Assembly (NCBI RefSeq): GCF_001676055.1
Contig: NZ_LZEX01000043.1
Coordinates: 153,904 to 217,903, forward strand
DNA: 64,000 nt
DNA from: Morganella psychrotolerans
GTDB lineage: Bacteria > Pseudomonadota > Gammaproteobacteria > Enterobacterales > Enterobacteriaceae
Direction of reading: 5' to 3'
In this document: piece by piece, positions 1 through 10,208 of the stretch
Position numbering within the stretch: position 1 is the stretch's first letter
How the letters are laid out: every line of letters begins with the position of its first letter
Position numbers and translations under genes: made by a program
The notes under the pieces: generated by a model
The model's database searches: none
Seen by the model: the letters and a program-made list of their open reading frames with translations, nothing else
What the model was told of the DNA's origin: nothing

Positions 1-115
1 CTTTTTCCGCCCGGATCGAAAGAAATATACGTATTGCTCCTTTGTTTACATGACAGTGCGGCACAACAGGAAAAACAGTTCCGTTGTTCTGGGCTGAGAG
101 TCTGCTGCTGTGTAA

Positions 116-2435
<2,320 letters not shown>

Positions 2436-2573
2436 AATTTTATCATTGCCGGGTTATCGGAAGGTTAGCATAGTCAGTGCAGCCGGAAGTCTCGACTGAG
2501 TTTTTTTAGTCTGACACATTCGGATTAGTTATTGTTATCCGAACTGATGATATAAGAAGAGAGTATCACCCTA

Positions 2574-3857
2574 ATGAATGAATATCAGATAACAACAACA
2601 CCCCGTAATCATCAGCTTACTAATAGTAATATATGGACACCAGATAGCCAATGGCTGGTTTATGATGTTCGCCCGCAAGGCGCTTCTTTTACTGGTGAAA
2701 CGATAGAAAAAATTCATGTAAAAACGAAAAAAATCACCGAAATTTACCGGGGGACGGCGGGGGCTCATGTGGGTGTTGTGACTGTCAGCCCTGAAATTCC
2801 GGTACGTTACGCGTTTATTCGCGGACCACAGCATCCGGATACAGCGTGGCACTACGATTTTCATCACCGGCAGGGCGTTATTGTTAATGATGCTGCACCC
2901 GGTACCGCACATAACATTGATGCTTTCTGTATTACCTCGCCATATCAGCCGGGTGCGCTGCGGGGCGGAACGCATGTTCATATGTTCAGTCCGGACGGAG
3001 AATGGCTTAGTTTTACGTATAACGACCATGTTTTGCATGAACGGGATCCTGCGCTGGATTTACGCAATGTGGCAGTCGCCGTTCCGCTGCATCCGGTGAC
3101 AGTTGCCGGGGATCACCCGCGTGAATATAACGGTGAATTTTTCTGCTGTGTGGTATCAAAGACCACGCCGGCTCCTTTACCCGGCAGCGATGATATCAGC
3201 CGGGCGTATGAAGAGGGCTGGATTGGAAGGGAAGGATATATAAAACCAGATGGTACACATCAGCGCCGGGCTATCGCGTTTATCGGCGATACGCGGGCTG
3301 AGAATGGTGATGTTATCCCGGAAATCTTCCGCCTTGATCTGCCGGAAGCTGCCGGTGATTATGCAAAACCCGGTTCGTCTCCTCTTGAGGGCACTGAGTA
3401 CACAATGCCGGCACCACCGGCGGGCGTGACTCAGACCCGCCTGACATTTACTCATGATCGTGTCTATCCCGGGCTGGCAAAAACCCCGCGTTTCTGGCTG
3501 CGCAGTTCACCGCAGGGCGATAAAATCGCGTTTCTGATGCAGGATGACCAAGGTGTTGCCCAGATATGGACACTCTCTCCGAATGGCGGAAATCTTCGTC
3601 AGATAACCTCCGGGGCAGAAGGTATTGAATCGGCTTTCAACTGGAACAGTAACGGAGAGTATCTGACTTTTATCCGCCGGGGGCAGGTGATGCTGTGCTG
3701 CGTTGAAACCGGGGTGTGCAGGGCAATTACAGCACGTTCAGAGGCACGGATTTCAGGTGATGCCGTCGTATTTTCCCCGGATAACCGCCAGGTGGCTTTT
3801 TTACGGGAAACAAATGGCTGGCAGCAAATTTGGGTGGCAGATACCGGGTTGCGGTAA
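2574..3857 (+). CDS. yidR: YidR-like protein (DUF3748, TolB-type beta-propeller)
   Basis: A 427-aa protein with no signal peptide, built of WD40/TolB-like blades. Repeated segments such as FSPDGEWLSF (about residue 140), SSPQGDKIAFL (about 310), WNSNGEYLTFI (about 350) and FSPDNRQVAFL (about 400) are typical propeller strands. Length and order match E. coli YidR (about 415 aa), a DUF3748 protein of unknown function. As in E. coli it is next to a YidQ-type lipoprotein gene, here convergent. No catalytic residues can be assigned. The ATG at 2574 is preceded by AGAAGAGAG, a good ribosome binding site. Identity is fairly sure, function is not. Confidence 0.85.
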   Translation: MNEYQITTTPRNHQLTNSNIWTPDSQWLVYDVRPQGASFTGETIEKIHVKTKKITEIYRGTAGAHVGVVTVSPEIPVRYAFIRGPQHPDTAWHYDFHHRQGVIVNDAAPGTAHNIDAFCITSPYQPGALRGGTHVHMFSPDGEWLSFTYNDHVLHERDPALDLRNVAVAVPLHPVTVAGDHPREYNGEFFCCVVSKTTPAPLPGSDDISRAYEEGWIGREGYIKPDGTHQRRAIAFIGDTRAENGDVIPEIFRLDLPEAAGDYAKPGSSPLEGTEYTMPAPPAGVTQTRLTFTHDRVYPGLAKTPRFWLRSSPQGDKIAFLMQDDQGVAQIWTLSPNGGNLRQITSGAEGIESAFNWNSNGEYLTFIRRGQVMLCCVETGVCRAITARSEARISGDAVVFSPDNRQVAFLRETNGWQQIWVADTGLR

Positions 3858-3920
3858 CCGGTACAGTATCTGAGCCCGGTGGCAGGATATAAGATTTATC
3901 TCCGGCAACTCCGGGCTGTT

Positions 3921-4274
3921 TTAATCCTGTACCGGCTGAGCGTCGGGCTGATGCTGTGTTGTTTTCGCGGCTTCGAGTTGTTTTACCCGCGCCGCCGGGG
4001 ACGTCAGGCTGTTATCTTTATCTTCCAGCGCATAGTCGACCGGGGCAAGAAGCGTATCCAGGGCAGCAGACAGAGGTAGATCAATGGCGATGACGGGTTT
4101 CATTACCCAACCTGTTTCGTCATCCTGCAACATGGCAATACTGTTTTTTGTTCCGGCATAGTAGCCTTCGGTCGGACCGGTTCGGGTCATGATACTTGAG
4201 CAGCCGCTGAGTACCGTGCTTAAGCTCAGTAATCCGCTGACTATTATGCTGTTGTGTATATAGGTACGTGTCAT
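3921..4274 (-). CDS. yidQ: YidQ/YceK-family outer membrane lipoprotein
   Basis: A 117-aa lipoprotein. The N-terminus is basic then hydrophobic and ends in the lipobox VLSGC with the lipidated cysteine at residue 25; the following SS favours sorting to the outer membrane. The mature part carries the TRTGPTEGYYAGTKNS and DLPLSAALDTLLAPVDYAL segments seen in the small YidQ/YceK lipoproteins (DUF1375). The LPLSAALDTLLLP-type motif is the family signature. Convergent with yidR, as in E. coli. No function is known for the family. Confidence 0.82.
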   Translation of the reverse strand: MTRTYIHNSIIVSGLLSLSTVLSGCSSIMTRTGPTEGYYAGTKNSIAMLQDDETGWVMKPVIAIDLPLSAALDTLLAPVDYALEDKDNSLTSPAARVKQLEAAKTTQHQPDAQPVQD

Positions 4275-4440
4275 TATATATCCCTGTATAGCTGATGGTA
4301 GTGATGCTTCCTTACCATACCGGCGTACTATTCCATAAATAGATAGTACTGAGAAGTCTTTGTTTTTTTACTACTGTATTTATACAAGACTGGTTGACCT
4401 GGTAATTATATTTTATGTAATGAACCAGACCACAGACAAA

Positions 4441-4727
4441 ATACCCAACGTCATTCAAGATGCAGGCGGGGGTTTTAACAGAATAATGAATGTATATCTG
4501 TAAAAAAGTGTTCAGTTATTTATCAATGAATGAAATTCATTGGTATTAACACCTTGATAAAATGAGGGATACTAACGCGATTGCGTATTGCGGAGCCGGA
4601 TAAAATAGGGACTGTTAGTTGATAGTATGAGCCACATAAGCCTTGTGAATCATATCTGTTAATTATCTATACCTTTGTTCATCCAAATTGCAGATTCGTT
4701 GGCTGCACCTTGAATGACGTTAGGTAT
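4441..4727. repeat. MITE-like repeat element with 25-bp terminal inverted repeats
   Basis: The left end reads ATACCCAACGTCATTCAAGA and the right end is its inverted complement with about two mismatches over 25 bp. There is no coding sequence inside and the interior is AT-rich. The right part (4669-4727) is itself a shorter palindrome that starts ATACC and contains a TGCAGATTCGTTGGCTGCA core. The same end sequence recurs at 32280-32387 and, more diverged, at 58361-58418. It therefore belongs to a dispersed intergenic repeat family. Related palindromes occur between genes in Photorhabdus, Xenorhabdus and Yersinia relatives (recalled, not searched). Confidence 0.7.
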
Positions 4728-4797
4728 AAATTAAGAGATCCGAAGTCCTTGTTATATTTTTCCCCTGTTTGTTTTACACAACAGGGGGCTTTTTTTA
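4643..4797 (+). ncRNA. candidate small RNA ending in an orphan intrinsic terminator
   Basis: A terminator reading to the right has an 8-bp stem CCCCTGTT/AACAGGGG (4762-4769 and 4780-4787) followed by GC and seven T at 4790-4796. No plus-strand gene lies within 850 bp upstream: the nearest left gene is minus-strand and tag is also minus-strand. A possible sigma70 promoter TTGTGA-N17-TCTATA sits at 4643-4671, predicting a transcript of roughly 118 nt from about 4679. The span given includes the promoter. The terminator is certain by eye; the RNA is inference. The T tract overlaps the tag stop codon. Confidence 0.35.
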
Positions 4798-5367
4798 GTG
4801 ACGGTTACAGCAGTGCGGGAGATGATCGTTAATCATGCCGATGGCCTGCATGAAAGAGTAGCAAATTACAGGTCCGCAAAATTTAAATCCGCGTTTTTTC
4901 AGTTCTTTAGCCAATGAGTGGGAAAGCGGGGTATCTGTCGGAATACTGCTGCTGTCAGTGTGCTGATTGACGAGGGGTGTATTATCGACAAAATTCCACA
5001 AAAACCGGCTGAAATCTTCCCCTTTTTCCGCCATCGCCAGATAGGCGGCCGCGTTACTGATAATGGCTTTAATTTTCGTGCGCTGGCGGACGATACCCGA
5101 GTTCTGCATCAGTCTGTCTACATCATCTTCAGTCATAGCGGCGACCTTGGCCGGATCGAAATTAAAAAAGGCCTGCCGGTAATTTTCCCGTTTTTTCAGA
5201 ATAATCAGCCAGGAAAGCCCCGCTTGCTGGCCTTCAAGACATATCATTTCAAATAATTTGTGATTATCCCGTTCGGGCACGCCCCATTCATTGTCGTGAT
5301 AATGAATGTAGAGTGGATCATCGGTAACCCAGGCGCAGCGTACCTGTGAAGCGGCAGATAGTGTCAT
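4795..5367 (-). CDS. tag: DNA-3-methyladenine glycosylase I (Tag)
   Basis: Removes 3-methyladenine from alkylated DNA as the first step of base excision repair. The 190-aa protein follows E. coli Tag throughout: RCAWVTDDPLYIHYHDNEWG near the N-terminus, LFEMICLEGQQAGLSW (about residues 38-53), and the GFKFCGPVICYSFMQAIGMINDH block near the C-terminus. The structural zinc ligands of the family (an N-terminal Cys, a nearby His, and a C-terminal His and Cys) can be matched. It is slightly extended at the N-terminus by about 7 residues relative to E. coli. The gene stands alone between the repeat region and glyQ, which is divergent. Confidence 0.95.
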   Translation of the reverse strand: MTLSAASQVRCAWVTDDPLYIHYHDNEWGVPERDNHKLFEMICLEGQQAGLSWLIILKKRENYRQAFFNFDPAKVAAMTEDDVDRLMQNSGIVRQRTKIKAIISNAAAYLAMAEKGEDFSRFLWNFVDNTPLVNQHTDSSSIPTDTPLSHSLAKELKKRGFKFCGPVICYSFMQAIGMINDHLPHCCNRH

Positions 5368-5552
5368 TTATTTTCTCCGGTGGCGAGAGGCTTCCCTGTA
5401 ATTTATACTGTATATGCATACATGTAAATGAGGTGTTTACTCTTTTTTCCTCCTGTGCGGAAAAATGATCGGGTAAGCGCTGTCCCGTCAGGCGGTCAGA
5501 GGGTATACTGAATGACTTTTATTTTTTTAACTCTCTCGCGTGCGGATCTAAC

Positions 5553-6461
5553 ATGCAAAAGTTTGATACCAAAACCTTCCAGGGGCTTATCCTGACATTA
5601 CAGGATTACTGGGCGCGTCAGGGCTGTACCATTGTTCAACCACTGGACATGGAAGTCGGCGCTGGCACTTCACACCCGATGACGTGCTTAAGAGCCTTAG
5701 GGCCGGAGCCAATTGCGGCAGCCTATGTTCAGCCATCCCGTCGTCCGACGGATGGCCGTTACGGGGAAAACCCGAATCGCCTGCAACACTATTATCAGTT
5801 TCAGGTCATCATCAAACCGTCACCGGATAATATCCAGGAACTGTACCTCGGCTCACTGAAAGAGCTGGGCATTGACCCGACGGTTCATGATATCCGTTTT
5901 GTTGAAGATAACTGGGAAAACCCGACGCTGGGTGCCTGGGGATTAGGCTGGGAAGTCTGGCTGAACGGAATGGAAGTGACTCAGTTTACCTATTTCCAGC
6001 AGGTCGGCGGCCTGGAGTGCAAACCGGTTACCGGGGAAGTCACATATGGTCTGGAACGCCTTGCGATGTACATTCAGGGCGTGGACAGTGTCTATGACCT
6101 GGTCTGGTGTGACGGTCCTCTGGGTAAAACGACCTATGGCGATATCTATCATCAGAATGAAGTTGAGCAATCCACTTATAACTTTGAATACGCGGATGTG
6201 GATTTCTTATTCACCTGTTTTGAACAGTATGAAAAAGAAGCACAGTCGTTGTTAGCGCTGGAAACACCGCTGCCGTTACCGGCTTACGAACGTATTCTGA
6301 AAGCCGCTCACTCTTTCAACCTGCTTGATGCGCGAAAAGCGATTTCGGTGACTGAACGTCAGCGCTATATCCTGCGTATCCGTACTCTGACCAAATCCGT
6401 TGCAGAAGCCTATTACGCCTCCCGTGAGGCAATGGGCTTTCCGATGTGTAAAAAGAACTGA
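5553..6461 (+). CDS. glyQ: glycine--tRNA ligase alpha subunit
   Basis: Catalytic alpha subunit of the bacterial alpha2beta2 glycyl-tRNA synthetase, a class II enzyme charging tRNA-Gly. The 302 aa match the usual length. The N-terminal [20 protein letters not shown], the [16 protein letters not shown] block and the [20 protein letters not shown] motif (class II motif 3 region) are plain. Followed 9 bp later by glyS, so the two are translated from one mRNA. Confidence 0.98.
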   Translation: MQKFDTKTFQGLILTLQDYWARQGCTIVQPLDMEVGAGTSHPMTCLRALGPEPIAAAYVQPSRRPTDGRYGENPNRLQHYYQFQVIIKPSPDNIQELYLGSLKELGIDPTVHDIRFVEDNWENPTLGAWGLGWEVWLNGMEVTQFTYFQQVGGLECKPVTGEVTYGLERLAMYIQGVDSVYDLVWCDGPLGKTTYGDIYHQNEVEQSTYNFEYADVDFLFTCFEQYEKEAQSLLALETPLPLPAYERILKAAHSFNLLDARKAISVTERQRYILRIRTLTKSVAEAYYASREAMGFPMCKKN

Positions 6462-6470
6462 GAGGCCGTC

Positions 6471-8540
6471 ATGACACAACAGACTTTCCTGGTGGAAATC
6501 GGTACCGAAGAGTTACCACCGAAGGCGCTCCGTTCTCTTGCTGAGTCATTTGCAGCGAATTTAACATCTGAACTGGCAGCCGCCAATCTGACACACGGGG
6601 ATGTGGCATGGTATGCCGCACCACGTCGCTTAGCGGTAAAAATTGCCGCATTAGCAGATTCTGCCGCTGATCGCGAAGTTGAAAAACGCGGTCCTGCCGT
6701 TGCGCAGGCATTTGATGCAGAGGGTAAACCAACCAAAGCGGCTGAAGGCTGGGCACGCGGGTGTGGTATTACCGTTGATCAGGCTGAGCGCATGGTCACG
6801 GATAAAGGCGAATGGTTACTTTACCGTGCGGTGGAAAAAGGGAATAACGCCAAAGAATTGCTGGCTGATATGGTCAGCCGCGCACTGGCAAAACTGCCTA
6901 TCCCTAAACTGATGCGCTGGGGTGATAAAGACACGCACTTTGTGCGTCCGGTTCACACCGTGACGTTGCTGATGGGCGCGGATATTATCCCGGGCGAGGT
7001 TCTGGGGATTAAATCTGATCGTATTATCCGCGGGCACCGTTTTATGGGTGAGCCGGAATTCACGATTGCTCACGCGGACGAGTATCCGGCTGTGCTGGAA
7101 ACCCGCGGTAAAGTGATGGCAGATTACGATGCACGTAAAGCCATTATTAAGCGTGATGCGGAAAAAGCGGCACAGGCGCTCGGCGGTGTGGCTGATCTGA
7201 CTGACAGCTTACTGGAAGAAGTGACCTCACTGGTGGAATGGCCGGTTGTTCTGACAGCGAAATTTGAAGAAAAATTCCTGGCGGTTCCTTCAGAAGCACT
7301 GGTTTACACCATGAAAGGTGACCAGAAATATTTCCCGGTGTATGACAAAAGCGGCAAACTGATGCCGAATTTTATTTTTGTCGCCAATATCGAATCCTCT
7401 GATCCGGTACAGATTATTTCCGGTAATGAAAAAGTGGTTCGCCCGCGTCTGGCGGATGCGGAATTCTTCTTTAAAACCGACTGCAAAAAACGCCTTGAAG
7501 ATAATCTGCCGCGCCTGAGTACCGTATTGTTCCAGCAGCAGCTTGGTACTCTGCGTGATAAAACAGATCGTCTGCAAGCTCTTGCCGGCTGGATTGCCGG
7601 TCAGATTGGCGCAGATGTTAATCATGCGACCCGTGCCGGCCTGCTGGCAAAATGTGACCTGCTGACCAACATGGTCTTTGAATTCACTGACACGCAAGGT
7701 GTGATGGGTATGCACTATGCACGTCACGATGGTGAATCTGAAGATGTGGCTCTGGCGCTGAAAGAGCAGTATCAGCCGCGCTATGCCGGTGATACTTTGC
7801 CGTCCACACTGGTTTCTGCTGCGCTGGCGATTGCCGAGAAAATGGATACCCTCGCGGGGATCTTCGGTATTGGTCAGCATCCTAAAGGGGACAAAGACCC
7901 GTTTGCTCTGCGCCGTGCTGCGCTGGGTGTGCTGCGTATTATTGTTGAGAAAGGCTATAACCTTGATCTCGATACGCTGACACAGGAAGCGGTTCGTCTG
8001 TACGGCGATAAACTGACCAATAAGAATGTGGTCACGGATGTCACTGACTTTATGTTAGGCCGTTTCCGCGCATGGTATCAGGAGCAGGGTTATGCGATTG
8101 ATACTATCCAGGCGGTCCTGGCGCGTCGTCCTACCCGTCCGGCAGACTTTGATGCCCGTATGAAAGCGGTCACTCACTTCCGTTCTCTGGAAGAGGCGGC
8201 GGCACTGGCGGCAGCAAATAAACGTGTGTCTAATATTCTGTCCAAGAGTGATGATGCACTCAATGATGCTGTTCAGGCATCTCTGCTTAATGCTCCGGAA
8301 GAGATCCGACTGGCGGCATATGTTATTGATCTGAAAGCACAGCTGACACCGCTGTATGCTGAAGGCAAATATCAGGAAGCACTGACTGAGCTGGCATCAC
8401 TGCGCGAAGCTGTGGATGCGTTCTTTGATAGTGTGATGGTGATGGATAAGGATGACAATATCCGCCGTAACCGTCTGACCTTATTAAATGAATTACGTAA
8501 TCTGTTCCTGGAAGTAGCGGATATTTCGCTGTTACAGTAA
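6471..8540 (+). CDS. glyS: glycine--tRNA ligase beta subunit
   Basis: Beta subunit of the glycyl-tRNA synthetase, needed for tRNA-Gly binding. The 689 aa equal the E. coli size. [23 protein letters not shown] at the start, the HD-like region around residue 400 ([29 protein letters not shown]) and the C-terminal DALR-type anticodon-binding helical region ([22 protein letters not shown]) are recognisable. Starts 9 bp after glyQ with AGAGGCCGTC as ribosome binding region. A strong terminator follows at 8563-8604. Confidence 0.98.
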   Translation: MTQQTFLVEIGTEELPPKALRSLAESFAANLTSELAAANLTHGDVAWYAAPRRLAVKIAALADSAADREVEKRGPAVAQAFDAEGKPTKAAEGWARGCGITVDQAERMVTDKGEWLLYRAVEKGNNAKELLADMVSRALAKLPIPKLMRWGDKDTHFVRPVHTVTLLMGADIIPGEVLGIKSDRIIRGHRFMGEPEFTIAHADEYPAVLETRGKVMADYDARKAIIKRDAEKAAQALGGVADLTDSLLEEVTSLVEWPVVLTAKFEEKFLAVPSEALVYTMKGDQKYFPVYDKSGKLMPNFIFVANIESSDPVQIISGNEKVVRPRLADAEFFFKTDCKKRLEDNLPRLSTVLFQQQLGTLRDKTDRLQALAGWIAGQIGADVNHATRAGLLAKCDLLTNMVFEFTDTQGVMGMHYARHDGESEDVALALKEQYQPRYAGDTLPSTLVSAALAIAEKMDTLAGIFGIGQHPKGDKDPFALRRAALGVLRIIVEKGYNLDLDTLTQEAVRLYGDKLTNKNVVTDVTDFMLGRFRAWYQEQGYAIDTIQAVLARRPTRPADFDARMKAVTHFRSLEEAAALAAANKRVSNILSKSDDALNDAVQASLLNAPEEIRLAAYVIDLKAQLTPLYAEGKYQEALTELASLREAVDAFFDSVMVMDKDDNIRRNRLTLLNELRNLFLEVADISLLQ

Positions 8541-8562
8541 TACGTCACTTTTAATAAGATAA

Positions 8563-8604
8563 AAAACCCGGTCTGTCTGATGACAGTACCGGGTTTTGTT
8601 TTTT
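8563..8604. terminator. terminator after glyS, bidirectional with the tpsA-like gene
   Basis: Stem AAAACCCGGT / ACCGGGTTTT with an inner CTGTC-TGAT-GACAG stem and one bulged T, then a T tract on the plus strand and an A tract on the other side, so it can stop both glyS and the convergent exoprotein gene. Confidence 0.8.
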
Positions 8605-8630
8605 ACTGAAGTGGATTTTTTATCTCAGCT

Positions 8631-9686
8631 TCAGATACCGGCACCGGATGTCATTTTATCTGAACCGGTAATTTCCATGGCATCTGAGGACTTATTTCCC
8701 TTATTATTAATAACAGCGTGGCCTATTTCGTGTATTTTATGCTTATTATCAATCTGAATATTTCCGTTATTGGTTAACTCACTGTTTTCCAATATTGAAT
8801 CTGCTGCTGTTGCACGTATATTGCCTTTGCTGCCATTGATCAGGTATGAATTGACCAGATCCATTGTCAGTTGGCTGTTCATATAGCGTTGTTTTTGCGC
8901 ATTACCAACCGGGCCAACCTCAATGTTGCCATGATTTTTTATGTCGGTGTTATTTGCGCTGATATACATATTATCTGTTTTAATATGGCTATCCTGATTG
9001 ATAGTCAATTTACTTTTTTGAGTACCACTCGTGCCGGGAAGTGCTTCCAGGCCCCGTACGGTATCCGGTGAATATTTAACTAATTCATGACCGCTGAAAA
9101 CAGTCAGATTGGGTGTATTTATTTTACTGTCACGGAAAGTAATATTTTCAGCAATAATATTGAGTTTATCCACTGAAGAGAAAGTGTTTTCATTTGTATT
9201 GTTAATACGGATATTGCTTTTATGATTTTCATTGTGATAACCAAGCAATACATCATCCTGAGATAATACTATTTTTCCGCCTGCCAGTGTTAATTGATCT
9301 GCACCGGAAACACTGCAACCATTACAAGCAATCCCATTAGGATTGGCAATAATAAGATGTGCTTTTTGACCATCTACATGCATGTTACCATTCAGATACG
9401 ATTTTTGATCCGAAACTACTTCATTAATAATCAGGCCGGCCCCGGCTGTTTGATTATTAAACGTCACACCATTTTTATCAACATTAAATGAATTATAGCT
9501 ATTATAAGAAACACCGTGATTATTTGCCGGTGCAATATTAATAGTGGTCTGATTGTTCTGAGTAACAACACGGGTTGTATCCGCAGATACCTGATTAACA
9601 ATAATGCCGTTGTGAGGTGCTGCCAGTGCGAACTGGCTGATTAAAAGTGTACTGCTGATAACGGAGAGTTTAAAAATAGTTTGCAT
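8631..9686 (-). CDS. short two-partner secretion exoprotein (TpsA, filamentous haemagglutinin N-terminal domain)
   Basis: A 351-aa secreted protein. The ATG at 9686 is preceded by AGGGAAAGG and gives a signal peptide ending ALAAP. Residues 24 to about 250 are a TPS domain: NGIIVNQVS start, NSFNVDKNGVTFNN, then NPNGI at 115-119 directly followed by CNGC at 121-124, the pair typical of ShlA/HpmA-type haemolysins. Repetitive beta-helix sequence rich in N, S and T follows and the protein stops soon after. ShlA/HpmA are about 1600 aa, so any haemolysin or toxin part is missing. The stop lies against the glyS terminator, suggesting 3' deletion. GC is clearly lower than in glyS. A TpsB gene lies divergently beyond a tRNA gene. 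It could be a functional mini-adhesin or a remnant. Confidence 0.82.
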   Translation of the reverse strand: MQTIFKLSVISSTLLISQFALAAPHNGIIVNQVSADTTRVVTQNNQTTINIAPANNHGVSYNSYNSFNVDKNGVTFNNQTAGAGLIINEVVSDQKSYLNGNMHVDGQKAHLIIANPNGIACNGCSVSGADQLTLAGGKIVLSQDDVLLGYHNENHKSNIRINNTNENTFSSVDKLNIIAENITFRDSKINTPNLTVFSGHELVKYSPDTVRGLEALPGTSGTQKSKLTINQDSHIKTDNMYISANNTDIKNHGNIEVGPVGNAQKQRYMNSQLTMDLVNSYLINGSKGNIRATAADSILENSELTNNGNIQIDNKHKIHEIGHAVINNKGNKSSDAMEITGSDKMTSGAGI

Positions 9687-9912
9687 AACCTTTCCCTGGT
9701 TCTGATTGATGAGTAAAAACACAAGTACAATAAGTGAAGTAGCAAATGTACGATATAAATTCAGTGGTCATTTTTTGTCAGTTTTACGCATTCTGATAGC
9801 AAATAAAAAACATATATTATTACTAATAAGCAGATTGAAAACATCAATTTGGACAATAAACCAGCAAAGCAAAAATAAAGCGTCGGAAAGTAGATATTTT
9901 CGGTTTCTTACC

Positions 9913-9941
9913 TTGACGTTTTACCTTTCCGGCAGTAATAT
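9913..9941 (+). promoter_or_regulatory. promoter of the tRNA-Pro gene
   Basis: TTGACG (9913-9918), 17-bp spacer, TAATAT (9936-9941), ending 11 bp before the mature tRNA. Near-consensus sigma70 promoter. The start region TCGTCCCGC is GC-rich, as in stringently controlled stable-RNA promoters. Confidence 0.75.
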
Positions 9942-9952
9942 TCGTCCCGCTT

Positions 9953-10029
9953 CGGCGAGTAGCGCAGCTTGGTAGCGCAACTGGTTTGGGACCAGTGGGT
10001 CGTAGGTTCGAATCCTATCTCGCCGACCA
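9953..10029 (+). tRNA. tRNA-Pro (anticodon UGG)
   Basis: 77 nt with encoded CCA. Acceptor CGGCGAG pairs with CTCGCCG; the anticodon arm is ACTGG-TTTGGGA-CCAGT, giving anticodon TGG at 9987-9989; the T arm contains GTTCGAATC. It is nearly identical to E. coli proM tRNA-Pro(UGG), differing in the T-stem pair. A single tRNA gene with its own promoter and terminator. In E. coli the tRNA next to dppA is proK (CGG), so locus and isoacceptor differ. The tRNA lies between the two halves of a two-partner secretion pair. Confidence 0.97.
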
Positions 10030-10040
10030 TATTCAAGAAA

Positions 10041-10066
10041 AGCCCTGCCTTATGGCAGGGCTTTTT
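10041..10066 (+). terminator. terminator of the tRNA-Pro gene
   Basis: AGCCCTGCC-TTAT-GGCAGGGCT followed by TTTT, 11 nt after the CCA end. Confidence 0.85.
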
Positions 10067-10116
10067 GCTTTCCGGCTTCTGCTGCCACTCTTTTTATCCT
10101 TCCGCCTTATTATCTC

Positions 10117-10137
10117 CCGTAAAATTACGGTGTTTTT
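10117..10137 (+). terminator. small hairpin with T tract before tpsB
   Basis: CCGTAA-AA-TTACGG then TGTTTTTT. It may be a second terminator behind the tRNA or an attenuator in the tpsB leader; it lies about 70 bp before the tpsB start. Confidence 0.4.
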
Positions 10138-10208
10138 TGATATCTCTCTTCTTTTTTTTCCGCTTAACTGGCTGTTCAAAATGGATATATCGTCAAGCGG
10201 ACTGACAT

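Noticed and set aside
9953..10029. tRNA as attachment site of an integrated phage
   Set aside because: No integrase and no second copy of the tRNA 3' end were found nearby.
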